Assembly (NCBI GenBank): GCA_023393115.1
Contig: JAEWMS010000055.1
Span: forward strand, 66,323-130,322
Length of the DNA: 64,000 bases
Source of the DNA: Bacillota bacterium
GTDB taxonomy: Bacteria > Bacillota > Clostridia > Acetivibrionales > DSM-1351
Direction of reading: 5' to 3'
Below, piece by piece: positions 53,052 through 61,900 of the stretch. A model generated the notes under the pieces. It saw nothing but the letters and a program-made list of their open reading frames with translations, did no database searches and had not been told where the DNA came from. How positions within the stretch are numbered: position 1 is the stretch's first letter; every line of letters begins with the position of its first letter. Both the position numbers and the translations under genes were made by a program.

Positions 53052-53264
53052 CTAATTATTTGAGTATTCTCTGATTGGAAACATCGCAATAAAAAATAGT
53101 GATAAAAATGAAGCAAAAAAACCTGCAAAAAAAGCTGGTACTGGTCTTAATCCCCTCTTTTTAGCCATATTTACTGCAACTACTCCAATTATTGCGTTTA
53201 TACCAAACATAAATATTAGAGGCATAAAAAACCCTAATAAAAAAACACCCGTGTTTGCTGACAT
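53052..53264 (-). CDS. Small two-helix membrane protein
   Basis: A 70-residue membrane protein with two hydrophobic helices (about 7-30 and 43-62) joined by a short basic loop (KKRGLRPVP). TGGAGGTG precedes the ATG. No function is known. It is a separate short transcript ended by the strong hairpin at 52994-53023. Confidence 0.65.
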   Translation of the reverse strand: MSANTGVFLLGFFMPLIFMFGINAIIGVVAVNMAKKRGLRPVPAFFAGFFASFLSLFFIAMFPIREYSNN

Positions 53265-53357
53265 AGTTCACCTCCAGTATTATTATCCTCAATTACTATA
53301 ATTATACTATTCTGTATCATATGTCAGAAGTCCTGCTCCAATTCCGACTTCTTTAAG

Positions 53358-53981
53358 TCATTGCCACTCATTAATAATTCCCTTTATCTTGTCCACAAGC
53401 ATTGAAAATGCAACATCGTTCATTCCACCCTCTGGAATAATCACATCGGCACGTTTCTTGCTTGGCTCAACAAACGCTTCATGCATAGGCTTAACTGTAT
53501 TTAAGTATTGGTTAATAACAGAATCAAGATTTCTGCCTCTTTCATGGATATCCCTTAGAAGTCTTCTGGTCAGCCTTATGTCGGCATCTGTATCAACATA
53601 AACCTTGATATCCATCAATTCAGCCAGCTCCGGGTTTTCAAAGATCAGAATACCATCAAGTATTATGACAGGTTTTGGCTCTTCCCTTACTGTCTCCTCC
53701 ATTCTTTTGTACTCAACAAAGGAGTAAGTTGGCCGTTCAATTGATTGAAAATTTTTGAGCATTTTAAGCTGTTTAATTAAAAAATTGTTATCAAAAGCAT
53801 CAGGGTGATCAAAATTTAGCTTTATTCTTTCTTCAAAGCTAAGGTGGTCAAAAGAATTATAATAAAAATCCTGACAAAGGAGTACTACATCATCACCGAA
53901 AGTATTCTTCAATCTCTTTGCAAGAGTAGTTTTTCCAGAACCTGTCCCTCCGGCTATTCCTATAAGTACAGCGTGATCCAT
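53358..53981 (-). CDS. udk: Uridine kinase
   Basis: A 207-residue P-loop kinase that phosphorylates uridine and cytidine in pyrimidine salvage. Walker A GGTGSGKTT lies at about 11-19, then CQDFYYNSFDHLSFEER (about 36-52), the LDGILIF strand near 103 and TRRLLRDIHERGR lid (about 136). Length matches Udk. GGAG is six bases before the ATG. Confidence 0.92.
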   Translation of the reverse strand: MDHAVLIGIAGGTGSGKTTLAKRLKNTFGDDVVLLCQDFYYNSFDHLSFEERIKLNFDHPDAFDNNFLIKQLKMLKNFQSIERPTYSFVEYKRMEETVREEPKPVIILDGILIFENPELAELMDIKVYVDTDADIRLTRRLLRDIHERGRNLDSVINQYLNTVKPMHEAFVEPSKKRADVIIPEGGMNDVAFSMLVDKIKGIINEWQ

Positions 53982-54176
53982 GTTGATTTCTCCATAAAAA
54001 TAATTTAATAGTGCAGATTTTCTTAATGATTATATCACTGTTTTCTTATGTACTCAAGGAAGGTATTCTTTTACAAATTCTATGTGCTACAATATATCCA
54101 AAGAGAAATTGTACACTAAAAATAGGATGTACCCCATGTTAATCTGTTAAGCTTGAAATGGAAAGGAGAGATGGAA

Positions 54177-55022
54177 ATGGAATGGGTTGATAGAATGAAC
54201 AAGGTGATTGATTATCTGGAAGAACATTTATGTGATGAGATCAATCCAGATGAAATCAGTCGTATTCTAACGTGTCCTTACTCTGTATTCCAGCGATCTT
54301 TCGCTCCCATTACCGGGATACAGTTATCAGAGTATATTCGCCGAAGAAGGCTAACCTGTGCTGCATATGATATCCAAAACACAGATCAGCGAATTCTAGA
54401 TATCGCTGTAAAGTATGGTTATGATTCTGCCGATGCCTTCACTGCAGCATTCAAGCGCATGCACGGTGTTACACCCCAAGAAGCACGCAAACCCGATGTC
54501 AAACTCAAATTCTATGCCCGTCTGACTTTCAAATTTATGATTACGGGGGTTCAGGAAATGAATTACAAAGTTATTGAAAAGCAAAGCTTCCGCGTTTTCG
54601 GTATTCGGCGTACTACGCCTTATGGCGGAGGTACCTGGGGAATTATCAAATCCGACGGTACATACTCAAGAATAAAGGAGATAATCGGACATACCTGCAA
54701 TTTAGGTCTGTGTTTCGGTTTCGACAAGGAAGGCAACAACGATTACATGTGCGGAGTCGAATATGAAGGTGAAGCTATTTCCGGTTTTGATTACTATCAA
54801 TACCCTTCCAGCACTTTTTTGATTTTTACTGCAAAAGGTAAAGTTTCTGAAGGAGTACTTGGAGAGACCTGGAAACGCATATATGGTGAATTTATGCCCC
54901 AAAGTGAGTATAAACAGCAAGATTTACCCACTATTGAAAATTATATTGAATGGAATGAAGCAAATGACTTTTGCCATGTTGATATCATGATTCCTGTTAA
55001 AATTAATACAAATAATCTGTAA
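54177..55022 (+). CDS. AraC-family regulator with GyrI-like effector-binding domain
   Basis: A 281-residue regulator with an N-terminal AraC DNA-binding domain (ISRILTCPYSVFQRSF and VKYGYDSADAFTAAFKRMHG, then VTPQEARK) and a C-terminal GyrI-like domain (about 125-281) that binds small hydrophobic ligands, as in Rob/BltR-type proteins. The ATG at 54177 is eight bases after AAGGAG; the ATG at 54171 is too close to it. No obvious target gene adjoins it. Confidence 0.86.
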   Translation: MEWVDRMNKVIDYLEEHLCDEINPDEISRILTCPYSVFQRSFAPITGIQLSEYIRRRRLTCAAYDIQNTDQRILDIAVKYGYDSADAFTAAFKRMHGVTPQEARKPDVKLKFYARLTFKFMITGVQEMNYKVIEKQSFRVFGIRRTTPYGGGTWGIIKSDGTYSRIKEIIGHTCNLGLCFGFDKEGNNDYMCGVEYEGEAISGFDYYQYPSSTFLIFTAKGKVSEGVLGETWKRIYGEFMPQSEYKQQDLPTIENYIEWNEANDFCHVDIMIPVKINTNNL

Positions 55023-55030
55023 AGCTACTA

Positions 55031-55069
55031 AAAAACACCGTCCCGGTCATTAACCAGTACGGTGTTTTT
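55031..55069. terminator. Bidirectional terminator
   Basis: AAAAACACCGT (55031-55041) pairs with ACGGTGTTTTT (55059-55069), nine bases after the AraC stop. It also lies downstream of the convergent permease-like gene. Confidence 0.85.
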
Positions 55070-55131
55070 CTGTGTTTATAGCTAGTAAAACTTTACGATT
55101 CCTCTGAACTCAATTGATAAGGATTTGCTTT

Positions 55132-56604
55132 TTAGGGGCTATTTGAACTAAAACTCTTTGCAATCTGAACTGTAGGTGACAATAGCTGAGGATCAGACAT
55201 ATAGATATATGAACTGGTATATGAGTCCATAATCAACAAAGTACTCCCAATAAGAACAACTACAGCTGCTGGTAAAATGCTAAGTATGTACTTTCCAAAT
55301 CCAGCAGGAGTACCAGCAGTTTTCTGATTAGCGTAAGTTGCCAGAAGAATAACACTAACAGGACTAAACATACCCGTTATAATTATTGGAATATAGGTAT
55401 TTTTCAAACCAAGTGAACTTACAAAGAAGTATTCATTAAATCCGAATTGCCCTGCTGCAATAAATAACAGAAGTAATATTGTATAGAGCTTTTTACCCAA
55501 AGTTGATGAACCGGTGAGAGGATAGGCAAGCAGTACTGAAAGCATAACACTAATAATGGAAGTAATAAAAGCAAGTATTGTATAAACAACAGATGATGGA
55601 ATGAACATATCATTTGTCATATGACTTACCTGGTCAATAACCGTATTTGCCATTAATAACATAATAATGATAAGTATGAGTGAATAGATTCCGTAAACAA
55701 GTGTGGATATGTACTTCGTCCATGTTCTGCCACTATATATGGGCTGGTCCGATGTTATTCCAATAAGTTCCTGTTCTTTGTTTGGGAACAAAGAGCTCTT
55801 AATAAATCCTCTCCCAACCAAAAACAAAACAGTGAGCACCATAAAGCAGAACAAAAATTGGATAAACCATACACTACCAGACAGAGATATATCTCCAATC
55901 ATCATTCCTGTCCTGACCCCGAATAAAGTCATAGTATCCATTCTCTCGTAAATTAATGGATTAACTAAAGGATGAAGCAATTCAAAATCTGTTATGAGAA
56001 TGAATGCAACACTGACCAAAATTATAGATACTTCAACTTTAAAAGCGGTAATCAGCTTTCTCCGTCGAGGCGCCCTTCTTACTGAGTAAGAAATAACTGC
56101 AGCAATTACCCCAGTCCATCGGATTACCTCTGCGATAATATACAACCATCGAACAAATTCCGAATCTCCAAGATAAAATTTTGGTTCTGCAGTAGAGGCA
56201 TTCATCCAGCCATTCATACTGAAAATCTTATTAAATAAAACAACCCAATACATTTGGGGTATAAACAAAGGTATGGAAATAAATATGCATAAAGCTCTGT
56301 ATACCCAGGAAGTTTTAATTTTAGAAAGGGACATGCCAATAATAAAAGATGAAAGGACAATTAGCAAAAGTAAAATCACATTTATGGAAAGAGTATTAGC
56401 TAAAGCATAATAATTTTGATCTATTGATAGCAGTATACGAAAATTATCAAGACCACTCCATGAACTTCCGAAGAAACCCTCAGACATATCAAATTGTTTG
56501 AAGGGTAAAATCACTCCATTAAACACAACCGGCAAACGCAGCATACAAACCACCAGTAAAGCTGGTAAAGCGATAAGAAATGCAAAATTGTACTTTTTAC
56601 TCAT
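55132..56604 (-). CDS. Fused MalF/MalG-like sugar ABC permease
   Basis: A 490-residue membrane protein with about 11-12 helices. The first half resembles MalF-type permeases (PLFIPQMYWVVLFNKIFSMNGWMN near residue 125, in short), the second resembles MalG-type ones (LSVLLAYPLTGSSTLGKK near 365, then FGFNEYF and SLGLKNTYIPIII). Normal sugar permeases are two separate proteins of about 300 residues. No ATPase or binding-protein gene adjoins it. ATG at 56604 is seven bases after GGGGG; 56607 is the alternative. Function is uncertain. Confidence 0.6.
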   Translation of the reverse strand: MSKKYNFAFLIALPALLVVCMLRLPVVFNGVILPFKQFDMSEGFFGSSWSGLDNFRILLSIDQNYYALANTLSINVILLLLIVLSSFIIGMSLSKIKTSWVYRALCIFISIPLFIPQMYWVVLFNKIFSMNGWMNASTAEPKFYLGDSEFVRWLYIIAEVIRWTGVIAAVISYSVRRAPRRRKLITAFKVEVSIILVSVAFILITDFELLHPLVNPLIYERMDTMTLFGVRTGMMIGDISLSGSVWFIQFLFCFMVLTVLFLVGRGFIKSSLFPNKEQELIGITSDQPIYSGRTWTKYISTLVYGIYSLILIIIMLLMANTVIDQVSHMTNDMFIPSSVVYTILAFITSIISVMLSVLLAYPLTGSSTLGKKLYTILLLLFIAAGQFGFNEYFFVSSLGLKNTYIPIIITGMFSPVSVILLATYANQKTAGTPAGFGKYILSILPAAVVVLIGSTLLIMDSYTSSYIYMSDPQLLSPTVQIAKSFSSNSP

Positions 56605-56694
56605 CATTCTTCCCCCAATACCGGTAAGCTTTACTTTTCGGCGCGTGATATGCACGATGACTTACCGGATGTATTTTTCACGCAAATCGAATTT

Positions 56695-58503
56695 CTATTT
56701 GAGCCAATTCTTAATATTTTTCGTATGTGCTTCTGAAGTATAATTAATATCTATTCCAACAAACCCGCCCTCTTCAATCTCAATATATCTGCCGCTTTTT
56801 TTGTCGAATATGTAAGCATTCCATATCTCGTAGGTTCTATCCTCGTTTTCAGTATAGGCAGTTATTTTTGGCATAATATATTCAATTATCTGACGTACAA
56901 CTTTTTCATCTACCTTTTGAACTAAAATGTTGGCCAGTTCATCAATCTGCTTGTCTATTGGATCTGTCGACATAGGCTCGACTGACATCTTTACTTCTAT
57001 TCGCTCATCACTGCTCTTGTATATTGCTAAATTCGCAGCTTCACGTTCAGGACAGGTAAATGGGCCGACCTTTCTGGTTTTTCCGGTAAATGCTTTAGCA
57101 CCCACCACTGTATAAGGAATAGCCTTTCTTTTTATAGGAATTATTGAAACTGTTTTTGTTGCGGGATCATAGCTGGTATCACAGCCCAAGGCCTGGCTGA
57201 TAAAGTTTACCGGAACATTTAATGTATTATTCTTTGTTGTAACAACAGTGTCCTCACCCATATCTATTAATAGATCATTAACCCGGTATTGCTGTTTTCC
57301 TTTAGTAAACTTTATCTTTCTGTTATTCCAGGTAATATCCATACTGCTGTTTCCGCTGCCGGCGGTTACTTTAGCCCCCAGCGCCTCACTGAAAGCCTTT
57401 ATGGGGACTCTGATTCTGTTTAATTCGTCATAGTACGGCTTAACCTTCTCCAGGGGCTTTCCCTCAAGCTTGAGATTTAGTTGGTTAACCGGAAGCTGCT
57501 TGGCTTTTGATAATTGCTTTTTTGGTGGTACCTTAAGGTTTTTCCATGTTGTTACATTTCCCTGTCCATCAGGGTTCTCGCCGGTGAAAACCAATTTTCC
57601 GTTGTCCTGTAATCCAACGCTGAAATACTCTCCAGCTGCAATCTCTCTGATATTCTTCCATTTTCCTACATTATATTGACCAAAATTTCTGAATTTCGGA
57701 GTACCGACTCCTACAACCGTTCCGTCGGCTTTCAAGCCTATTACGTGATTTCGACCTGAAGAAATTTGTACTATATTTTTCCAATTACTTAGTTTTGTTC
57801 TATCAACATAGTAGGAATCAGTTTCCTCTCCAACAGTTACCAGTGTCCCATCAGTCCTTAATCCCACAGCAACAGGTCCCAAGAGAATTATGTCTACTAT
57901 GTCTGTCCATGTGGCAAAAGCTTTGATGAAAGTGTCCTCATAATCACTACTACCCATGTAACCTGCGAAGTGTATACCTCCATCGTTGTCTATCCCGATA
58001 ACAGAAGAACTCTCCGCTGCAATAAGCTTCTTAATGTTCTTCCATCCGGCCAGTTCCTCTCGAAGTGAATCCTCCAGACCTGCCGATACAACTGTACCGT
58101 CACTTTTTAGGCCAAGTGAAGTATTATATCCCGTGCATACCTGAACAATATCTTTCCACCCGCTGACGTTGCTTTGGCCTCTGTCGTTCCCTCCGGATGC
58201 AACAACGGTTCCATCCTTTTTAAGCCCCAGAATATGCATGTCACCAGCTGAAATCTGAACTATATTCTTCCATTTCGAAGTATCGGGCTGATATTCTTTG
58301 CTTATATAAGAACTTTTTGTAACCAGCACTGTACCATCACTCTTTAAAGCTGCTGTCATTCCATAGAGAGTATCCAAACTCTGCTGGTAAATTGGGTCGC
58401 TTTGTTTTAAAGCAAGCGCACTAATATTAACATTTGAAAGTAAAAAAACTGCAGTAATTACTATACTTATTATCCTACATGCTTTGTTCTTACCTTTTCT
58501 CAT
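56695..58503 (-). CDS. Secreted RCC1-repeat protein with copper-amine-oxidase-like domain
   Basis: A 602-residue secreted protein. A signal peptide (about 1-32) is followed by about seven RCC1-like repeats (about 45-330) of the form WKNIVQISAG-x-H-x-GLK-x-DGTVV, which should fold as a beta-propeller. Residues about 345-455 are a copper-amine-oxidase N-terminal-like stalk domain (VKPYYDELNRIRVPIKAF, VNDLLIDMG, NVPVNFISQALG). The last 140 residues are unassigned. Likely a cell-surface or matrix protein. GAGG precedes the ATG. Gene follows the permease-like gene on the same strand. Confidence 0.82.
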   Translation of the reverse strand: MRKGKNKACRIISIVITAVFLLSNVNISALALKQSDPIYQQSLDTLYGMTAALKSDGTVLVTKSSYISKEYQPDTSKWKNIVQISAGDMHILGLKKDGTVVASGGNDRGQSNVSGWKDIVQVCTGYNTSLGLKSDGTVVSAGLEDSLREELAGWKNIKKLIAAESSSVIGIDNDGGIHFAGYMGSSDYEDTFIKAFATWTDIVDIILLGPVAVGLRTDGTLVTVGEETDSYYVDRTKLSNWKNIVQISSGRNHVIGLKADGTVVGVGTPKFRNFGQYNVGKWKNIREIAAGEYFSVGLQDNGKLVFTGENPDGQGNVTTWKNLKVPPKKQLSKAKQLPVNQLNLKLEGKPLEKVKPYYDELNRIRVPIKAFSEALGAKVTAGSGNSSMDITWNNRKIKFTKGKQQYRVNDLLIDMGEDTVVTTKNNTLNVPVNFISQALGCDTSYDPATKTVSIIPIKRKAIPYTVVGAKAFTGKTRKVGPFTCPEREAANLAIYKSSDERIEVKMSVEPMSTDPIDKQIDELANILVQKVDEKVVRQIIEYIMPKITAYTENEDRTYEIWNAYIFDKKSGRYIEIEEGGFVGIDINYTSEAHTKNIKNWLK

Positions 58504-58559
58504 CTGATTAACCTCATTCCTATATTTCTAATTCAGTTTCAAATGAACAATAGCATTTT

Positions 58560-59027
58560 TTATACCAAATATATAGTATCCAGTTTTTCACTTTCCTTGT
58601 CAAGGATTTCCAAGCACATTTTATATATCATTTTCTTCTTCTTGTCACTTTGCTGTGCCGTTGATGTAATATCCAGCATACATAATAAATACACCAAAGC
58701 TCCGCAGAATATTGTATATATCAGCATTACATTTACTCCAAGCTCAATTAGTGCTACCAGAGTAAACATTACTGCCATACCGGAAATGGTCAGCGATGTT
58801 AATCCGTTTGATTTAGTCATGGAATCACTTGTTTCCAAATTTTCTATTTCAGACGACAATGTAATTATCAGCTTGTTATGCTCCTCAGGATCAAGCTTGT
58901 TTGTGTACATGAATATTTGCAATTTCACCATGATTCTATCATGCAGGTAGGATAAATCGGTGATATTTTCCTTACTTAATGCCTCAAGTGAAGCCTTTAA
59001 GTCGGAATAGCAGCTTGTTAAATCCAT
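58560..59027 (-). CDS. Small membrane protein, unknown function
   Basis: A 155-residue protein with a soluble helical N-terminus (about 1-70), two membrane helices (about 78-120) and a charged C-terminal helix. No family recognised. The spacing to the RCC1 gene downstream is 56 bases, so they could share a transcript. Confidence 0.6.
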   Translation of the reverse strand: MDLTSCYSDLKASLEALSKENITDLSYLHDRIMVKLQIFMYTNKLDPEEHNKLIITLSSEIENLETSDSMTKSNGLTSLTISGMAVMFTLVALIELGVNVMLIYTIFCGALVYLLCMLDITSTAQQSDKKKKMIYKMCLEILDKESEKLDTIYLV

Positions 59028-59139
59028 ATTTGACTCCAGATTATATATTTTTATACATATTTTGTACTCTAATTATTATTATCGGAGTTAATGTTAAGAT
59101 ATTAAAGGGTTAATTATTTCAGCTTCTCATCTTTGTGCT

Positions 59140-59757
59140 CTATAAATATCTTGCGAAGAAACGATTCAACAATATGGTGAGTTCATTGAAAGCTGCTGCT
59201 TTTACCTCCTCGCTTGCTGCCTCATGGCCTGAAAAGAATTTGTTAAAAATGTATAGAATAATCGATTGATATTCTGTTGCCATCAAATCAGGTTGGTCCT
59301 TGCTGATGCAGCCTTTATCCATCATATATGTGAAAACATTTTTATGGTGCTCAACCGGGGTTATAAAAAGAAGTCTTTGATAAATTTCAGCTGCCTTCTC
59401 GTTCCTTTGCTTTTCTATCATAAGCATCCGAATTAATTTATAAATCCTTTCTTCTAACAGATACCCGTATACATACGCAATACCAACTTTTACGAATTCC
59501 TCACATTTTATCGTTGATGCGGTATTCAATGCTTCATTAAAGTTGTCCTTACGTACCTGCGCCAATTTATCGGCCTCATCCAGAATTGTTTGCAGAATAT
59601 CCTCCTTGTTTTGGAAGTGATAATATATGGAGCTCTCCTTTATACCAACTGCTTTACCTATATCCCTGATGGAAACGGAGGTGAATCCGTTCACCGAAAA
59701 CATTTCAAGGGCTGCGGTCAGAATCTTTTCCTTTGTTCCCTGCTCATTACTGCTCAT
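59140..59757 (-). CDS. TetR-family regulator
   Basis: A 205-residue repressor. The N-terminal TetR helix-turn-helix reads TKEKILTAALEMFSVNGF then IRDIGKAVGIKESSIYYHFQNKEDIL (in short pieces: VGIKESSIYYHF near residue 35). The C-terminal part is a helical ligand-binding and dimer domain. GGGGG precedes the ATG. Its own promoter carries a long inverted repeat, so it represses itself. No exporter gene adjoins; the only near neighbour on the same strand is a 42-residue membrane peptide. Confidence 0.88.
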   Translation of the reverse strand: MSSNEQGTKEKILTAALEMFSVNGFTSVSIRDIGKAVGIKESSIYYHFQNKEDILQTILDEADKLAQVRKDNFNEALNTASTIKCEEFVKVGIAYVYGYLLEERIYKLIRMLMIEKQRNEKAAEIYQRLLFITPVEHHKNVFTYMMDKGCISKDQPDLMATEYQSIILYIFNKFFSGHEAASEEVKAAAFNELTILLNRFFARYL

Positions 59758-59799
59758 AACTACCCCCTTACGAACTCGTTACATTACTATCACTTACGG

Positions 59800-59849
59800 A
59801 AACTAACAACTGTTAGGTATATCTTACCCAGCAGTTGTTAGTTTGTCAA
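59800..59849 (-). promoter_or_regulatory. TetR promoter with overlapping operator
   Basis: On the minus strand TTGACA (59844-59849) is followed after 17 bases by TAAGAT (59821-59826). A perfect 13-bp inverted repeat, AAACTAACAACTG (59800-59812) and CAGTTGTTAGTTT (59832-59844), overlaps the spacer and start region with a 19-base centre. This fits a TetR-family operator. Confidence 0.8.
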
Positions 59850-59919
59850 GAAAATGATTAATGCCCCTATTCTCTGCTTCTATATGGCAAATACTCCAGA
59901 AAACGACGAACAGCTAGAT

Positions 59920-60048
59920 TTATCTCTTTCGCCTTTCAATATGAATCATATACATAAGAAGCGCTACTATCCCAAGAACGATGAGAAAACCTTCTATTGG
60001 ATGTTGCTTAAAAAATTCTATTAACTGAAGAATATCTTCAAAATGCAA
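59920..60048 (-). CDS. Single-pass membrane microprotein (42 residues)
   Basis: A 42-codon frame with a TTG start nine bases after AGGAGG. The product has a short acidic and amphipathic N-terminus (HFEDILQLIEFF), one hydrophobic segment (GFLIVLGIVALLMYMI, about residues 20-35) and a basic tail (ERRKR), the normal layout of a single-pass membrane peptide. It points toward the TetR gene and may be regulated by it. No family recognised. Confidence 0.6.
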   Translation of the reverse strand: MHFEDILQLIEFFKQHPIEGFLIVLGIVALLMYMIHIERRKR

Positions 60049-60279
60049 AGTTAGTATCCTCCTGACTGATGTTATATTATTTGGGTTTTATCTACCAATG
60101 TGAGTTGTATTACGGATTATATACGCTTTTCGCATATCTCCAGATAAAAATCAATTACTTCTCGAACAATTATAACGAAAAAATCTGAAATTTAAATGCT
60201 TTATGAAGTCTAAACTGTCTATTGCCTCTTTTCCAGCGTAAATTGAGTTTTTCCCTATAAGTAATTTTACAGTGTGACT

Positions 60280-60537
60280 TCAGAAGAGACTAACCATTAT
60301 ATACCGGGCTATATTGATAATATACCTGTCAACATCACACACCGCCAATATAGAACACTTCCCCAATTCTTTTCCGAAGTATAAACATACTTTCAACATC
60401 AAACCCGGACCAGGTGAAAACCTCTGATTCTCCAGCTTGGAGAGATAAGTCCGAGTTACACCAAGAATCTCTGCAAGCTCATCCTGGGTGGTGTCTCTTG
60501 TCTCACGTAATTTTTGTATGTTGTTTTTTACTGGTAA
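60280..60537 (-). pseudogene. Decayed xre-type HTH gene without a start codon
   Basis: The frame encodes VKNNIQKLRETRDTTQDELAE then ILGVTRTYLSKLENQRF, an XRE helix-turn-helix, and ends at 60280. No ATG, GTG or TTG lies in frame at the proper distance from the AGGAGG at about 60553-60559. The GTG next to that site is in another frame and stops after eight codons. The codon where the protein should begin reads GTA. A point change or a one-base shift has probably inactivated it. Confidence 0.6.
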
Positions 60538-60569
60538 ATTATTATTTGTGTCACCTCCTATACAGATTG

Positions 60570-60806
60570 CTAAGAAGTGATATCTCCACTACACACTCCG
60601 TGTATATTCTTAGTAAAAAAAAGAGAGTCAGCATCAACATCCTGATACTTTCCTTTGAATTTTTCAATAAAATTAAAACTCGGATTCCTTGTTCCGGCCT
60701 CAATTTTTTCATAATAAGATTTTGACACCCCAATTTTATTCGCCATTTCTTTGAGAGTTAATCCAGATGATATACGAAAACGAGATAAATTGTCATTTTT
60801 ACTCAA
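60570..60806 (-). CDS. XRE-type HTH regulator (minus-strand partner)
   Basis: A 78-residue regulator. The helix-turn-helix reads SSGLTLKEMANKIGVSKSYYEKIEAG, and the C-terminus is short. The TTG at 60806 is six bases after GGGGGG; an ATG at 60824 has no good site. It is divergent from the xre gene at 60957 over a 150-base region with four copies of an ACAC-N5-GTGT operator, and a fifth copy lies inside its own 3' end (60591-60603). Confidence 0.8.
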   Translation of the reverse strand: MSKNDNLSRFRISSGLTLKEMANKIGVSKSYYEKIEAGTRNPSFNFIEKFKGKYQDVDADSLFFTKNIHGVCSGDITS

Positions 60807-60825
60807 TGTATTCCCCCCATTCACT

Positions 60826-60930
60826 ACACGTTATGTGTATATACTATTTCTTATTTTACTACACTATTCGTGTGATGTAAATAATTTATGCACGTTTTGT
60901 GTATGTCATTTTAAATCACACTATATGTGT
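60826..60930. promoter_or_regulatory. Divergent promoters with four ACAC-N5-GTGT operators
   Basis: The 13-bp palindromes lie at 60826-60838, 60861-60873, 60890-60902 (first base G) and 60918-60930. On the minus strand TTTACA (60876-60881) and TAAAAT (60853-60858) are 17 bases apart with the second operator in the spacer. On the plus strand TATAAT (60931-60936) directly follows the fourth operator. This is a two-sided switch of the kind seen in phage or mobile-element immunity. Confidence 0.82.
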
Positions 60931-60956
60931 TATAATTTTTTTTAGGAGTTGATATT

Positions 60957-61298
60957 ATGAGTTTAGGCCAAAGAATAAGTTCTTTGAGACAAGAATTAAA
61001 GCTTACCCAAAAGGAACTTGCCAAAAAATTTAATATATCACCAAGTTCAATCGGTATGTTTGAACAGAATCGTCGTTCACCAGATAGTGAATTACTAAAT
61101 AGATTTGCAGACTTTTTCAATGTATCTGTTGATTATTTACTATGCCGGACTAATATTCGGAAACTTGAAAAAAATGAAACGAAGGCTTTTCGTAACCTTG
61201 ATGTAGATGGGCTACCTGACGAAGCCATAAAGCAAGTTGAGGACTATATAGAATTTGTAAAACAGAAGTATAACGCGGATGGGAGTTTGAAGAAATAA
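60957..61298 (+). CDS. XRE-family repressor (plus-strand partner)
   Basis: A 113-residue repressor. HTH: LTQKELAKKFNISPSSIGMFEQNRRSP (about 17-43), followed by a FNVSVDYLL segment typical of SinR/phage-type repressors and a charged C-terminal helix for dimers. AGGAG lies nine bases before the ATG, and the -10 is only about 20 bases upstream, so the leader is very short. It is the likely binder of the ACAC-N5-GTGT sites. Confidence 0.86.
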   Translation: MSLGQRISSLRQELKLTQKELAKKFNISPSSIGMFEQNRRSPDSELLNRFADFFNVSVDYLLCRTNIRKLEKNETKAFRNLDVDGLPDEAIKQVEDYIEFVKQKYNADGSLKK

Positions 61299-61754
61299 AC
61301 CTATAACCTTTCCTATTTAGCTTACTTTCATTATCTGTCCTTAATTCCATTACAACGGGTCTGCTAACCAAGAATATGGACAAGTATAAACCGCCTTACT
61401 TGGCGGTCTCTCTACTTCACATTTAGTAATTTTACTTCATGTACATCCAAAGTTTTCCTTTATGTCTTTTATATCTTTTTTTATTTCAACGGTATTTTCT
61501 AATGTAGGATAATATATCGTTGAAAAAACAGAATATGCTATTTCTTCAGAATTTGACTTAAGAGGTCACTAGTTGCCGTCTTAAATTATAAGCATAATAC
61601 GAATTTAAGGTGGTTCCCTTTAAAGCTGTGATTACTGTAATCATAAAATTTATCGAACAGCTTTTTATGTTATTGTTCGTGAAGTTGTGACAATTATCCA
61701 GTACTAAAGAAGCCAAATAAAAAGCAAGGTGCTTATACCTTGCTTTTATAAAAA
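61299..61754. other. Gene-free stretch after the xre region
   Basis: No gene is supported on either strand in this 456-base AT-rich interval. It holds a terminator at 61721-61746. A short palindrome (GATTACTGTAATC) lies at about 61629-61641. It may be decayed remains of a mobile element, but no transposase or integrase fragment is recognisable. Confidence 0.5.
61721..61746 (-). terminator. Rho-independent terminator of the kelch gene transcript
   Basis: AAAGCAAGGT (61721-61730) and ACCTTGCTTT (61737-61746) form a perfect 10-bp stem with a 6-base loop; on the minus strand TTTTTATTT follows. It lies nine bases after the stop of the 30-residue frame. Confidence 0.85.
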
Positions 61755-61847
61755 TTACTTTATTACGCTACTTATTTTCCTATAAACATCATTTAAACGC
61801 CTCATAGTTTGCTTTTTATCCAGTATCAAATATATTGTTTCTTTCAT
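61755..61847 (-). CDS. Possible 30-residue peptide before terminator
   Basis: A 30-codon frame with GAGGA eight bases before its ATG, ending right before a strong terminator. The product is basic (KKQTMRRLNDVYRKI). It could be a real small gene or the tail of a decayed one. No family recognised. Confidence 0.4.
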   Translation of the reverse strand: MKETIYLILDKKQTMRRLNDVYRKISSVIK

Positions 61848-61900
61848 GTGCATTTCCTCAGAAAAAATTATTCAAAACTTTTCTAAACACTAGCAAATAC

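Noticed and set aside
60280..61298. Intact prophage
   Set aside because: Only regulator genes are present; no integrase, terminase or structural genes are seen on either side.
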